Part shown: positions 1 through 8,162 of the stretch, in pieces
How positions within the stretch are numbered: the stretch's first letter is position 1
How the letters are laid out: each line of letters starts with the position of its first letter
From: CAZTTH01 sp964615975
GTDB taxonomy: Bacteria > Verrucomicrobiota > Lentisphaeria > JABSQK01 > JAJFLO01
Reading direction: 5' to 3'
Assembly: GCA_964615975.1 (NCBI GenBank)
Contig: CAZTTH010000082.1
Coordinates: 1 to 10,067, forward strand
DNA length: 10,067 nt
Notes under the pieces: generated by a model
What the model saw: only the letters and a program-made list of their open reading frames with translations
The model's database searches: none
What the model was told of the DNA's origin: nothing
Program-made: the position numbers and the translations under genes

Positions 1-2242
1 AAACCTTGACCGTTCCGCGCGCGATCACACATAATCTATCGGAAGGATCACCCTCCCGAATCAGCTCTTCACCCGGCGCGTAGACATAATCCGTGGTGGC
101 TTCCAGAACCCGCTTAAAGATCTTGCCATCCAATGTACTCAACCAGGGAATTTCACGCAGCAATTGTTGTGGACTGGGTGGCTCGATGGCGGCGTCCTCC
201 TCGATGACCTTTTTCATGCGCGCTTCAATGGTATCGATCATTTTCGTTGCTTCGCCCTCATCCAGCAGTCCCTCCGCCATCATTTTTTGAATCGTGTGTC
301 GCTCATGATTCAGCACCGATCGAATTGCTGTCCTGGTTTCGATCGCAATCGTGATTTCCGGAAAGGAATCGCGCATGCTGGTAAGCGCTTTCAACCCGAC
401 TTCACGATTGTGATGAATTTCACTTTTGATCGTTTCCACTAATTCCCGGTTTTCCACCATGCTGTTTACGACGCTGCTGGTTTCCTCTTGCGCGATAACA
501 AAGCCGCGCGCCAAATCATAGCTTTGCGCCAATCGCCCATAAAAGAAGTAACGGGACCAATGACCGATCCATGGCAACGCATTGAGTTTGCGGAATAATG
601 GCGAAAACGACCACTGATTTTTCAAGTCTTCACGGTCATTAAGTCGTTGGCTGAAATCCAAGGCCTGATCGACCGATTCGACCAGATGCCGGACTGCTTC
701 CGGGCTCAGCAATCCTTCATGATGCTGCCGCCAGTAACTGCGTTTCTCAACAAATAAAATGCGTCTTCTTGTCTCCGCGGCCAGATCGAACTGGGTGGTT
801 TTGTTGCCCCGATCGCCGCTGGCAACCGAGATATCCGGCAGATATCCCCGGACTCGTTCCCAATCGGCGCCGCGCAGGAAGCGGTCATGTTTTAATAAGG
901 CCAGGGTTTCTTCGGTGTTTTTATGGACTTGACGAGTGGCATTGGCAAGCATCAATAGGCGCGCCGGCAGGATTCGGTACATGCCCAGGCGATGCAAAAG
1001 CCAGCCGATTGTGGTCCCATTGATGGTCAGCGTTAATACCACCAGTCCGGCACAAAGAAACAGGATATCAGCGCCGATTTTTTCCGGGATGACGTGATTT
1101 TGAGCCACCACCAACGCCAGGGCAAGTCCCACCGCGCCGCGCAGTCCGCTCCAGGTCAAGACCAGAGCGCTTTTCCAGTTGATCCCATAGCCAATGCGGC
1201 GAAACAGGGGATAAAAAAGCATGATCATCACCGCTCGGGTGAGATGAATCCCAATATAGAGATAGAAGAGAATCAGCCATTCCAATTGTGTCCCCAGTTG
1301 AGTCTTATTGGCGATAACCACGCCAACGATTACAAAAATCAGGGTGTTAAGGAGATAGGCCATCATTTCCCAAAACCGATGCAGGAATTCTTCAACTTCA
1401 TGACTGATGAAGGTTCGGCCGATACTTGAAAACAACAAGCCGACGGCAACGACTGCCAGCACCCCGGAGACATGGAGTAAATTCTCCGCCAAAAAGTAGG
1501 CAAGATAGGCCGCGACAATGGTTACCGTGATTTCGATCATGGCATCATTAAAGACATGACGGACCCAAACGATGGTAATATACGCGATGAGAACACCAAT
1601 CAATGGTCCTACGACTGACACATACAAGAATTGCCCGCTGATAAACAGCGGGGAACCCAATGTCGCGCTGGTTGTTATGGCAATATAGAAGAGGATAAAA
1701 ACGACAATCGCGGTGCCGTCATTCAGCAGTGATTCTCCTTCGATCAAAGTCGCCAATTCCCTGCCCGTGCCCATCTCCCGCAAAATGGCGACTACCGCCA
1801 CCGGGTCGGTGGCACTGATGATGGCCCCGAACATCAATGCGGTATACCAATCCCAGCTCCCCGAAAACATAAATTTTACGATCGCGCCGAGAAGAAGTGT
1901 GGATAGCAATAATCCCGGAACCGCCAGGATGAACGCTTGCACAAAGGTGCGTTTGAAGATGTGAACATCCATCGCAAATGCGGATTCAAAAATCAATGTG
2001 GGGAGGAATACGAACAGGATTAAATGGGGTTCTATGGACGAAGCCATGGCGATCGACTCACTGAGCTCGGGCCAGATGTTGATCATCAGTCCCGAGCGTT
2101 CCGCATAACCCAGGAGCAAACCCAAAAACAGCAGGGCAACAGTGTAGGGGATCGGTGTCCGGCGCAGCAAATGACGAATCCCCGCCCCCAAAGCCAGAAC
2201 CAGGACAATAAATGGCAGGATCGATCCGCTCTCATGTTCCAT
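1..2242 (-). CDS. CPA1 Na+/H+ antiporter with C-terminal cNMP-binding-like domain (SOS1-like), 3' end outside window
   Basis: Likely exchanges Na+ (or K+) for H+ across the inner membrane, controlling pH and salt. 747 codons are visible and the frame runs off the left edge without a stop. Residues about 8-430 are a multi-pass membrane domain with CPA1 signatures: SATDPVAVVAIL (D146), EGESLLNDGTAIVVF (the ND pair N174-D175 that marks electroneutral CPA1 exchangers) and TWSGLRGAVGLAL (R368). The stretch WEMMAYLLNTLIFVIVGVVI (291-310) is like plant SOS1. Residues about 431-690 are hydrophilic and largely helical. From about 695 a cyclic-nucleotide-binding-type fold begins (YAPGEELIREGDPSDRLCVI, then ARGTVKV) and is cut by the edge. 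The ATG at 2242 is preferred over the ATG at 2248 because GGAGG lies 8 nt before it and only 2 nt before the other. Family assignment is firm; cNMP binding and ion choice are inference, because the phosphate-binding arginine region is outside the window. Confidence 0.94.
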   Translation of the reverse strand, partial: MEHESGSILPFIVLVLALGAGIRHLLRRTPIPYTVALLFLGLLLGYAERSGLMINIWPELSESIAMASSIEPHLILFVFLPTLIFESAFAMDVHIFKRTFVQAFILAVPGLLLSTLLLGAIVKFMFSGSWDWYTALMFGAIISATDPVAVVAILREMGTGRELATLIEGESLLNDGTAIVVFILFYIAITTSATLGSPLFISGQFLYVSVVGPLIGVLIAYITIVWVRHVFNDAMIEITVTIVAAYLAYFLAENLLHVSGVLAVVAVGLLFSSIGRTFISHEVEEFLHRFWEMMAYLLNTLIFVIVGVVIANKTQLGTQLEWLILFYLYIGIHLTRAVMIMLFYPLFRRIGYGINWKSALVLTWSGLRGAVGLALALVVAQNHVIPEKIGADILFLCAGLVVLTLTINGTTIGWLLHRLGMYRILPARLLMLANATRQVHKNTEETLALLKHDRFLRGADWERVRGYLPDISVASGDRGNKTTQFDLAAETRRRILFVEKRSYWRQHHEGLLSPEAVRHLVESVDQALDFSQRLNDREDLKNQWSFSPLFRKLNALPWIGHWSRYFFYGRLAQSYDLARGFVIAQEETSSVVNSMVENRELVETIKSEIHHNREVGLKALTSMRDSFPEITIAIETRTAIRSVLNHERHTIQKMMAEGLLDEGEATKMIDTIEARMKKVIEEDAAIEPPSPQQLLREIPWLSTLDGKIFKRVLEATTDYVYAPGEELIREGDPSDRLCVIARGTVKV

Positions 2243-2250
2243 GACCATTT

Positions 2251-2255
2251 CCTCC
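2251..2255 (-). promoter_or_regulatory. Shine-Dalgarno site of the antiporter
   Basis: GGAGG on the minus strand ends 8 nt before the ATG at 2242. It decides between that start and the ATG two codons upstream (2248), which would be only 2 nt from the site. It is the clearest ribosome-binding site of the three large genes in the window. Confidence 0.75.
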
Positions 2256-2273
2256 GTTAGATTAAAAAAATGG

Positions 2274-2302
2274 TATGTACAACCTTATGGAATGTAATTC
2301 AA
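2274..2302 (-). promoter_or_regulatory. Possible sigma-70-like promoter of the antiporter
   Basis: On the minus strand TTGAAT (2302-2297) is followed after 17 bases by TACATA (2279-2274), about 31 bases before the start codon. The spacing is ideal and the -35 is fair, but the -10 matches the consensus poorly. The surrounding 2262-2340 is AT-rich and gene-free, so an own promoter for the antiporter is plausible; this exact box pair is only a candidate. Confidence 0.25.
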
Positions 2303-2343
2303 AAAGATTTAATTATTCTTAATAAGTCCAGACTTAATGAGGC

Positions 2344-2387
2344 GGTAAATATTCAGGAAAACGGGTTGGTTTTCCTGAATATTTACC
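2344..2387 (-). terminator. Perfect 19-bp hairpin at the end of the glucosidase gene
   Basis: Arms 2344-2362 and 2369-2387 are exact reverse complements around the 6-nt loop GGGTTG. The right arm contains the stop codon (TAA, 2385-2383) of the glucosidase gene, so the mRNA would fold directly at its stop. On the minus strand no T-run follows the hairpin. A T6 run (2392-2397) follows it on the plus strand, but there it is the reverse of the AAA-AAA lysine codons. It may act as a transcript end or as an mRNA-stabilising 3' hairpin between two same-strand genes. The fold is certain; the role is inferred. Confidence 0.5.
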
Positions 2388-5034
2388 CTTGTTTTTTATT
2401 GGGATCGCCCTCCTCCCGCGGGTGCAGCAAACGGGTAACCAGTCCGGTCCACCCGGTCTGGTGGGAAGCGCCGACCCCGCGGCCATCGTCGCCATGGAAG
2501 TATTCATAAAAGAGCAGATAATCACGGAAATGCGGGTCAGTCTGGAGGATTTCATTGTCCCCGAAGACTGGGCGGCGACCGCTTTCATCGCGGAGAAAAA
2601 TGCAGGTCAGTCGGCGGCCAATCTCGTTGGCAATCTCATTGATGGTGTGATAATTCCCCGAATTGGTCGGGCATTCAACCTTGAAGTCGTCGCCATAATA
2701 ATGATGGAATTTCTGCAATGATTCGATGATGAGAAAATTGAGCGGGAACCAGATTGGTCCGCGCCAATTGGAATTGCCGCCGAAGAGACCGGAATCGGAT
2801 TCGGCGGGTTGATAAGCCACGCGAAATACATTGCCGTCTGAACGAAATTCATAGGGGTGATCGCGATGGTATTTGGAGAGGGCGCGAATTCCATAAGCAG
2901 AAAAGAATTCACTCTCATCCAGCATCCGTTTGAGCAAACACTTCATGCGATGACCGCGCAGTAATGACAACAGGCGGCGTTCGCCCAGGCCACCCACTGT
3001 CCAGCGTGAAATGAGATTGGCCATGTCCGGCCGGTTTTGCAAAAACCACTCCAGGCGCTCCTTGAATTCCGGCACGGTATCCAGGAGTTGCGGCTCCAAG
3101 GTTTCGACCGCGAACAATGGGATCAGTCCCACCATCGACCGCACCTTCAGCGGCACCAGGCCATGCCCGGGCGCGTGCAGCACATCGTAGAAGAATTTAT
3201 CTTCGTCATCCCAGAGACTTATGCCATGAGCTCCGAGGTTGGCCATTGCCGCGGCGATATAAAGGAAGTGTTCGAAGAACTTGGTGGCCATGCTTTGATA
3301 GACCGGATTGACGATCGCCAGCTCCAGCGCGATGCGCATCAAATTCAAAGAATACATGGCCATCCAACTGGTGCCGTCGGCTTGTTCGATATGCCCGCCG
3401 GTCGGCAGTGTGGCGCTGCGATCGAAGACCCCGATATTATCGAGACCGAGAAAGCCGCCCTGAAAGATGTTATGGCCTTCGACATCTTTCCGATTCACCC
3501 ACCAGGTGAAGTTAAGCAGCAGTTTGTGAAAGATGCTTTCGAGAAAGGCGGTATCCCCGCTGCCCTGATTTCTTTTCTTATCGATTTTGTACACCCGCCA
3601 CGCCGCCCAGGCATGCACCGGCGGATTGACATCGCCAAATGCCCATTCATATGCCGGCAGCTGGCCATTCGGATGCATGTACCATTCCCTGGTCATCATG
3701 AGCAATTGTTGTTTGGCGAATTCCGGGTCAACCGCGGCCAATGGCAGACAATGGAATGCCAGATCCCAGGCGGCATACCAGGGATATTCCCACTTGTCCG
3801 GCATGGAGATGATGTCGGCATTGTTCAAATGAATCCAATCATGATTGCGGCCTTGCTTGCGCCCCGGCGGCGGCGGCGGATGACCGGCATCGCCTTCGAG
3901 CCATTGGCCGACATGGTAATAATAAAACTGTTTCGACCACAACATGCCCGCGAACGCTTGTCGTTGAATCCGGCAGGCATCTTCATTCGGGAGCTCTTGT
4001 TGCAGGTCTTGGTAAAAGACATCGGCTTCGCGAAGACGGATTGAGAAGACCTTGTCAAAGTCCAGAAAAGGACGCGAATGGTGTGTCGCACTCAAGCGCA
4101 GACGCAGTTCCCGGTGTGCGCCGCCGGGAATCGTGGCCTCGTCGATTATTCCCGCCTTGGTGCCGGCCATTGCGGGATTGACGGCATTCTTGAGGCCATG
4201 AATCAGGTAATCATTGATCCCATCCTTGCAAAAGGCGGACATTCCCGGGCTGTTGTACAATTGCTGATAGTTGGTCTCATTATCACAAAAAACCGGTTTA
4301 CAAGGTTTTTCGTAAGCCAGCCAGCAGGCGCCTAAATCCGCATCGGTGATTTCCAGTAACCCATTCGCGGACAGGGTGATCATGGGTTTGTCAACCGCGC
4401 CTCCCCATGACCAGCGATTCCGAAACCAGAGCTGGGGTATCAGCGAGAGGAAGGCGGATTTTGTCCCGCGATTCCATGCGGTGATCCGAATGAGAATGTC
4501 ATCGGGTTCGGCTTTGGCGTATTCGATAAACACATCGAAGTACTGCCGCTCGGCGAAGATTCCGGTATCGATCAACTCAAATTCGGCAGACCGCTTGCCC
4601 CGCCGCCGATTTTCCGCGACTAATTGGGCATAGGGAAATTCACTTTGGGGATACTTGTATAACATCTTCATGTAGGAATGCGTCGGGGTGCTGTCGAGGT
4701 AATAATAAAGTTCTTTGACATCTTCGCCGTGATTGCCTTCATTGCCATTGAGTCCAAAAAGGCGTTCCTTTAGAATCGGATCACGGCCATTCCACAGCGC
4801 GAGCGAAAAACAGAGAATTTGCTGGTCGTCACAAATCCCGCCGATGCCTTCTTCCCCCCAGCGGTAGGCTTTGCTGCGCGCCATGTCATGGGTCGTGTAA
4901 TCCCACGCGGCGCCCTCCGCGCTGTAGTCCTCGCGCACTGTACCCCATTGGCGTTCACTGAGATAGGGACCCCATTTCTTCCATGGGACGCCCTTGTGTT
5001 GGGTTTTCTCCAGGCGAATTTTTTCTCGATTCAT
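2383..5034 (-). CDS. GH63/MGH1-like glycoside hydrolase (glucosidase), 883 aa
   Basis: Predicted to hydrolyse glucosidic bonds in a small or storage-type oligosaccharide; the true substrate of this long bacterial subgroup is not visible from the sequence. There is no signal peptide or membrane segment, so it is cytosolic. The N-terminus (VPWKKWGPYLSERQWGTVRE, 16-35; LFGLNGNEGNHGEDVKE, 92-108) and a beta-rich region to about 330 match bacterial proteins annotated as glucosidase. An (alpha/alpha)6-barrel-type region follows from about 355. By analogy with GH63 enzymes, D424 in YAAWDLAFH is the likely general acid and E844 in LFYEYFHGDD, before ASHQTGWTGLV, the likely base. Other conserved stretches are QADGTSWMAMYSLNLM (551-566) and NSNWRGPIWFPLNF (754-767). 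A PPPPP run (386-390) lies just before the barrel core. Length is normal and the frame intact. The ATG at 5034 fits the family start but has no clear Shine-Dalgarno site; it follows GATCACC directly. Confidence 0.93.
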   Translation of the reverse strand: MNREKIRLEKTQHKGVPWKKWGPYLSERQWGTVREDYSAEGAAWDYTTHDMARSKAYRWGEEGIGGICDDQQILCFSLALWNGRDPILKERLFGLNGNEGNHGEDVKELYYYLDSTPTHSYMKMLYKYPQSEFPYAQLVAENRRRGKRSAEFELIDTGIFAERQYFDVFIEYAKAEPDDILIRITAWNRGTKSAFLSLIPQLWFRNRWSWGGAVDKPMITLSANGLLEITDADLGACWLAYEKPCKPVFCDNETNYQQLYNSPGMSAFCKDGINDYLIHGLKNAVNPAMAGTKAGIIDEATIPGGAHRELRLRLSATHHSRPFLDFDKVFSIRLREADVFYQDLQQELPNEDACRIQRQAFAGMLWSKQFYYYHVGQWLEGDAGHPPPPPGRKQGRNHDWIHLNNADIISMPDKWEYPWYAAWDLAFHCLPLAAVDPEFAKQQLLMMTREWYMHPNGQLPAYEWAFGDVNPPVHAWAAWRVYKIDKKRNQGSGDTAFLESIFHKLLLNFTWWVNRKDVEGHNIFQGGFLGLDNIGVFDRSATLPTGGHIEQADGTSWMAMYSLNLMRIALELAIVNPVYQSMATKFFEHFLYIAAAMANLGAHGISLWDDEDKFFYDVLHAPGHGLVPLKVRSMVGLIPLFAVETLEPQLLDTVPEFKERLEWFLQNRPDMANLISRWTVGGLGERRLLSLLRGHRMKCLLKRMLDESEFFSAYGIRALSKYHRDHPYEFRSDGNVFRVAYQPAESDSGLFGGNSNWRGPIWFPLNFLIIESLQKFHHYYGDDFKVECPTNSGNYHTINEIANEIGRRLTCIFLRDESGRRPVFGDNEILQTDPHFRDYLLFYEYFHGDDGRGVGASHQTGWTGLVTRLLHPREEGDPNKKQG

Positions 5035-5155
5035 GGTGATCGTAGTTTTTTGAAGCTAGCGGATGATTTTGGTCACATACAGAAGATGGAATACTGACAA
5101 TGTATCTGTGACTGTAGCGTAAAAACAGTGAAAACCAATTATTTGAATCGACACA

Positions 5156-5176
5156 TCCCAGAGCGTTGCTCTGGGA
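5156..5176. repeat. Short hairpin with 9-bp stem
   Basis: TCCCAGAGC (5156-5164) and GCTCTGGGA (5168-5176) are perfect reverse complements around the loop GTT. No T-run follows on either strand, so it is not a standard intrinsic terminator. It sits 17 bases from the 55-base repeated sequence, which itself contains the palindrome TGCCT-CT-AGGCA. Together they look like a REP-type extragenic palindromic cluster. The fold is seen; the REP interpretation is inference. Confidence 0.55.
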
Positions 5177-5193
5177 AAGGAATCATCACCCAT

Positions 5194-5248
5194 CTCAGGA
5201 TCTAAGCCGAATCCTGCCTCTAGGCAGACCGCAAGCAGTCGGATTTTC
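5194..5248. repeat. First copy of a 55-base repeated sequence, ending at the gap
   Basis: Runs from CTCAGGATC to GGATTTTC and is identical over all 55 bases to 5349-5403. It stops exactly where the Ns start. It contains TGCCT-CT-AGGCA and outer AATCC...GGATT complementarity, so it can fold. The length of exactly 55 and its position at a contig edge point to a shared assembly k-mer rather than proof of two biological copies. Confidence 0.85.
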
Positions 5249-5348
5249 NNNNNNNNNNNNNNNNNNNNNNNNNNNNNNNNNNNNNNNNNNNNNNNNNNNN
5301 NNNNNNNNNNNNNNNNNNNNNNNNNNNNNNNNNNNNNNNNNNNNNNNN
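5249..5348. other. Scaffold gap of 100 Ns
   Basis: Exactly 100 unknown bases, the usual default for a gap of unknown size. No sequence can be read here. The flanking identical 55-mers suggest that two contigs overlapping by one k-mer were scaffolded without being merged, or that an unresolved palindromic repeat array was collapsed. Confidence 0.97.
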
Positions 5349-5403
5349 CTCAGGATCTAAGCCGAATCCTGCCTCTAGGCAGACCGCAAGCAGTCGGATT
5401 TTC
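5349..5403. repeat. Second copy of the 55-base repeated sequence, starting at the gap
   Basis: Identical to 5194-5248 and beginning at the first base after the Ns. Sequence after it (TAAGACAG...) differs from anything around the first copy. If the two contigs simply overlap, the true sequence holds one copy and no gap, and the glucosidase-batD intergenic region would be about 155 bases shorter. Confidence 0.85.
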
Positions 5404-5609
5404 TAAGACAGTAGTTCTATTCAGGCGGCTTATCGTGCAATCTTTTTCGTTTCATCTGCGGCACTTCTTAACCGTTGTTGATGAGAGATGATCATCGGTG
5501 AAACCTCTCCGGCGTGACATCAGAGCATGGGAATGGGGCTGACCTGGTCGTCTAGCGTTTCCGCACGTAATATCTCTTGCTGAATTCTTGAGAACTGCTG
5601 AATAGATGA

Positions 5610-8162
5610 TTACCAGATGGCGGCGATGGCAGCGTTCTTCAGCCAGCCTTCCGCCTGATCAATGCGAACCCGGCTCCACTCGGTGCGGTGCTCGACAATG
5701 GTGACGTACTCACCGGCCTTGAGGGTTAATTTTGCCTTCTCTTCGCCGCCTTCCGCGGGCAGACGGTAGATCGGAGTGTTGGCGGCAATCACCACCGCCT
5801 GGTTGGAAGCATAGGTGTTTTGATATTGAGTGACGGAAGCGCCTATGGAAATGCCCACAGCCAGCAAAAGAAAACCCGGCGCCAATCGCCACTGCCGGTG
5901 CTGCCACCGCGACACACTCAGCACCAACCAGAATGCCAGCCACGCACCCCCAGCCATCAACAACCACTCATCCGGCCGTAAATAATCACGGAAGGAACGT
6001 AGAATGATCACCGGTGAATCCATGGCATTTACGGGCGGCACACCGAGCTGACCGCGAACGAAATTCAGATTTTCGGTAATATCACTGGAGCGCGGCGCCA
6101 ACCGTCGCGCGCGTTCATAATACATGATGGCAAGGCCATAATCCCCCTTGCGATAGGCGCAATTGCCAAGGTTATACAACGCCGCTGGATTACTCGAATC
6201 TTTCGTCAGCACATTCTGATAGATTTTCTCTGCCAGGGCGATATCGCCCTGGTCATAGGCGGCGGCGGCCTGCTCACCCAGCGCGTCGCCATACAATTGC
6301 CAGGGGAGAAAAAAAGATACGCAGATGACCGCGAATTTCTTCAAAATGGAAATCAGGCGGTTCGCTTCGATCTTTATATTGCTGCCCGGCATGAAACCAA
6401 GGGCTTCCGCCTGTTTGAGCATGTCGATCAATTCCGGATCAGTCAATTTGGACAGAATCGAGTCATTTGACGCGCCTGGCGGCAGATCAAGCATCGCGGT
6501 CAGAAAGGGAATCACTTCATCGCGCACCACAACATGCAATTTATCCGGGTCAGTCTTTTTGATTTTGGCAAATAATTGCCGGCGATTATTGAGCGCCTCG
6601 CGGCGGCGGCGAAACGAGGAATCCCCTTGCAGCCGGTCGCGATGCCAGGCAAACAACAACAGCGAAAAATAGGCCAATGGCCCGAGAATGGCGGCCATGC
6701 CCGCGGTGACGCCGACATTGCGCCATAACGGTAATTTGACGGTGCGGGATAAATTTTTGTGAATATAAAGAATATCGGAAGCGCGGCGAATTTCACGGGC
6801 GGACGGGTGAGGCATATCCCCTTTTTGGGCATAATCTTCGACACTCGGACCGCTTTCGGGTTTAAGCATCGACGGTTTGATCGATAATTTGGGTTGAAAC
6901 TCATGCCGCAGATAGGCTGCGGTTTCCGGACTGAAGGTCTTAAAAACCAGTTTCGGGATTTGACTCTGCACATTCAGTGGGATGATGACCCATTTGATGG
7001 AGCCAGTGGATTTTTGTCCCGGCGTCCGGGTGATTTCCGGAGGATAGATGCGAAAACCAGGCAATTCAAGCTTGGGCGCGGTCAGCGCGTCGATATTGCC
7101 GACACCGCTGAGCTGCAAGGACAAAGTGACATCTTCACCCATGAAGGCCTCCTGTTGATCGACGGAACAAGAAATTTCCCATTTCCCGATGACGCCAAGA
7201 TAATACCCTTCCGGATTGGTGTCCGGGGGTGTTGACTTCACCGCGATGGGGGCAATGTCAACCGCGACGTCATGGGTAAATACCTTGCCGCGCTTGCCGA
7301 ATCCCGCCCGTTGAAAAAAATCATCGTTAAAAAAATCACCAAAGGGGTCGCGGCGATTGCGTTGGGTTGGTTGGGACTGGTCGAGAATGGGAACGGTATG
7401 GGATATTTTTCCCTTGATGTCGCCGACGCTCACCCCGGAGATACTGGTGTAATAGGTGAAGACTTGACAGCGGCGTGAGTCAATGATTTCGGAGCGCGCG
7501 TTTTCGTACAGGAATTTATTGTTATGTTGATTCTGTGCCGAATAATCGCGGAATACGACGTTGTCGATCGCCACCGTCGGGAAATAATTGTTCGGACTGG
7601 TGAAGCTGTTGGCCTGATTGAAGTTATCGGTGTAAATCGTCAATCGCTGGTCGACATAGAGCTTGATTTCCAAGGCGATTTCCTGGCCCAGATAGATCGT
7701 GTCGGGTGGTTGATCGAGACCATTGTAGGTTACCCGCATAAAAATCAGGTCGTCAAGGGAAACGGTTTTGCCTTTATCCTCATACTGCCGGTTCTTCGCC
7801 GTCACCGTGATGGGTGTCGCCGTCATGACCTTGTTGCCAACCCGGATCTGGGCGGCGGGGATGGTATACGATCCCGGCTGGTTGACGGTGAAGTAATAGG
7901 TCAGTTTATCAGTGCGGTCGAAATTATGAATCTGCACACTGGTGCTTGGCCCCTGTTTCAACCAGGTGATCCCCCGGGCTTCGGGATACGCCACCAGACT
8001 TGCCTGGCCGATCGTCGACACAATCGTGTATTGCCCTGTCTCGCCGACAAATATGGGATTGGGTTCGACGGTGATAACGACATCATCGGCAGCCAGCGTT
8101 GACCCCGCGCATGAGAGGTAGCCGATAATAATCAGGAATGCGTATGTGACTAAATGTTTCAT
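5610..8162 (-). CDS. batD: BatD aerotolerance protein fused to a BatE-like TPR/SH3 module, 850 aa
   Basis: Bat proteins are membrane or periplasmic factors linked to oxygen and stress tolerance; their biochemical role is not settled. Residues 1-24 form a signal peptide (hydrophobic core AFLIIIGYLSCAG, likely cut after STLA). Residues 25-480 are the BatD ectodomain of Ig-like repeats (VEPNPIFVGETGQYTI; LAVEPN-style starts again near 330), with the F/D-rich linker RRDPFGDFFNDDFF (270-283) usual in BatD. A membrane helix spans about 484-505, then a cytosolic linker. At 608-628 a second hydrophobic segment resembles a signal peptide and is followed by TPR helices (629-690, with PAALYNLGNCAYRKGDYGLA), two membrane helices (731-750, 758-777) and an SH3b-like domain (about 786-848, ending EGWLKNAAIAAIW). 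This is the layout of BatE, so the gene reads as an in-frame batD-batE fusion. The start has no clear Shine-Dalgarno site. No batA/B/C lies upstream in the window. Confidence 0.88.
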   Translation of the reverse strand: MKHLVTYAFLIIIGYLSCAGSTLAADDVVITVEPNPIFVGETGQYTIVSTIGQASLVAYPEARGITWLKQGPSTSVQIHNFDRTDKLTYYFTVNQPGSYTIPAAQIRVGNKVMTATPITVTAKNRQYEDKGKTVSLDDLIFMRVTYNGLDQPPDTIYLGQEIALEIKLYVDQRLTIYTDNFNQANSFTSPNNYFPTVAIDNVVFRDYSAQNQHNNKFLYENARSEIIDSRRCQVFTYYTSISGVSVGDIKGKISHTVPILDQSQPTQRNRRDPFGDFFNDDFFQRAGFGKRGKVFTHDVAVDIAPIAVKSTPPDTNPEGYYLGVIGKWEISCSVDQQEAFMGEDVTLSLQLSGVGNIDALTAPKLELPGFRIYPPEITRTPGQKSTGSIKWVIIPLNVQSQIPKLVFKTFSPETAAYLRHEFQPKLSIKPSMLKPESGPSVEDYAQKGDMPHPSAREIRRASDILYIHKNLSRTVKLPLWRNVGVTAGMAAILGPLAYFSLLLFAWHRDRLQGDSSFRRRREALNNRRQLFAKIKKTDPDKLHVVVRDEVIPFLTAMLDLPPGASNDSILSKLTDPELIDMLKQAEALGFMPGSNIKIEANRLISILKKFAVICVSFFLPWQLYGDALGEQAAAAYDQGDIALAEKIYQNVLTKDSSNPAALYNLGNCAYRKGDYGLAIMYYERARRLAPRSSDITENLNFVRGQLGVPPVNAMDSPVIILRSFRDYLRPDEWLLMAGGAWLAFWLVLSVSRWQHRQWRLAPGFLLLAVGISIGASVTQYQNTYASNQAVVIAANTPIYRLPAEGGEEKAKLTLKAGEYVTIVEHRTEWSRVRIDQAEGWLKNAAIAAIW

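Larger units (their letters stand above)
5035..5609. other. Gene-free stretch between batD and the glucosidase gene, containing an assembly gap
   Basis: No credible open frame lies here on either strand. It holds the upstream region of the glucosidase gene (5035-5155; no convincing promoter boxes, though the minus strand has TTGTCA near 5096), a short hairpin at 5156-5176, a 55-base sequence present twice on either side of 100 Ns, and about 200 bases after the gap with no recognisable RNA gene or terminator. Because of the gap, the real distance between the two genes is unknown. Confidence 0.8.

Noticed and set aside
1634..1652. Hairpin CCCGCTG-ATAAA-CAGCGGG
   Set aside because: It lies inside the antiporter membrane domain coding region, has no T-run, and the codons read through as a normal protein sequence.
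3864..3884. GGC/GCC triplet run as a microsatellite
   Set aside because: It encodes the PPPPP stretch of the glucosidase in frame, so it is coding sequence with biased codons.
3037..4044. Plus-strand open frame of 335 codons
   Set aside because: It lies antisense to the glucosidase gene, whose minus-strand product has clear family motifs. The plus translation is low-complexity and without recognisable domains: a shadow frame.
5194..5248. tRNA-like fold suggested by GCCGAATCC
   Set aside because: No acceptor stem, anticodon loop or T-loop (GGTTCRANYCC) could be arranged at the right distances.
5194..5403. CRISPR array or tandem duplication
   Set aside because: Only two copies, separated by Ns, and exactly 55 bases each at contig ends. 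No spacers can be seen and no cas genes are nearby. Assembly overlap explains it better.
7524..8102. Plus-strand open frame of 192 codons
   Set aside because: Antisense to the BatD ectodomain and signal-peptide region, with no domain, start signal or composition support.
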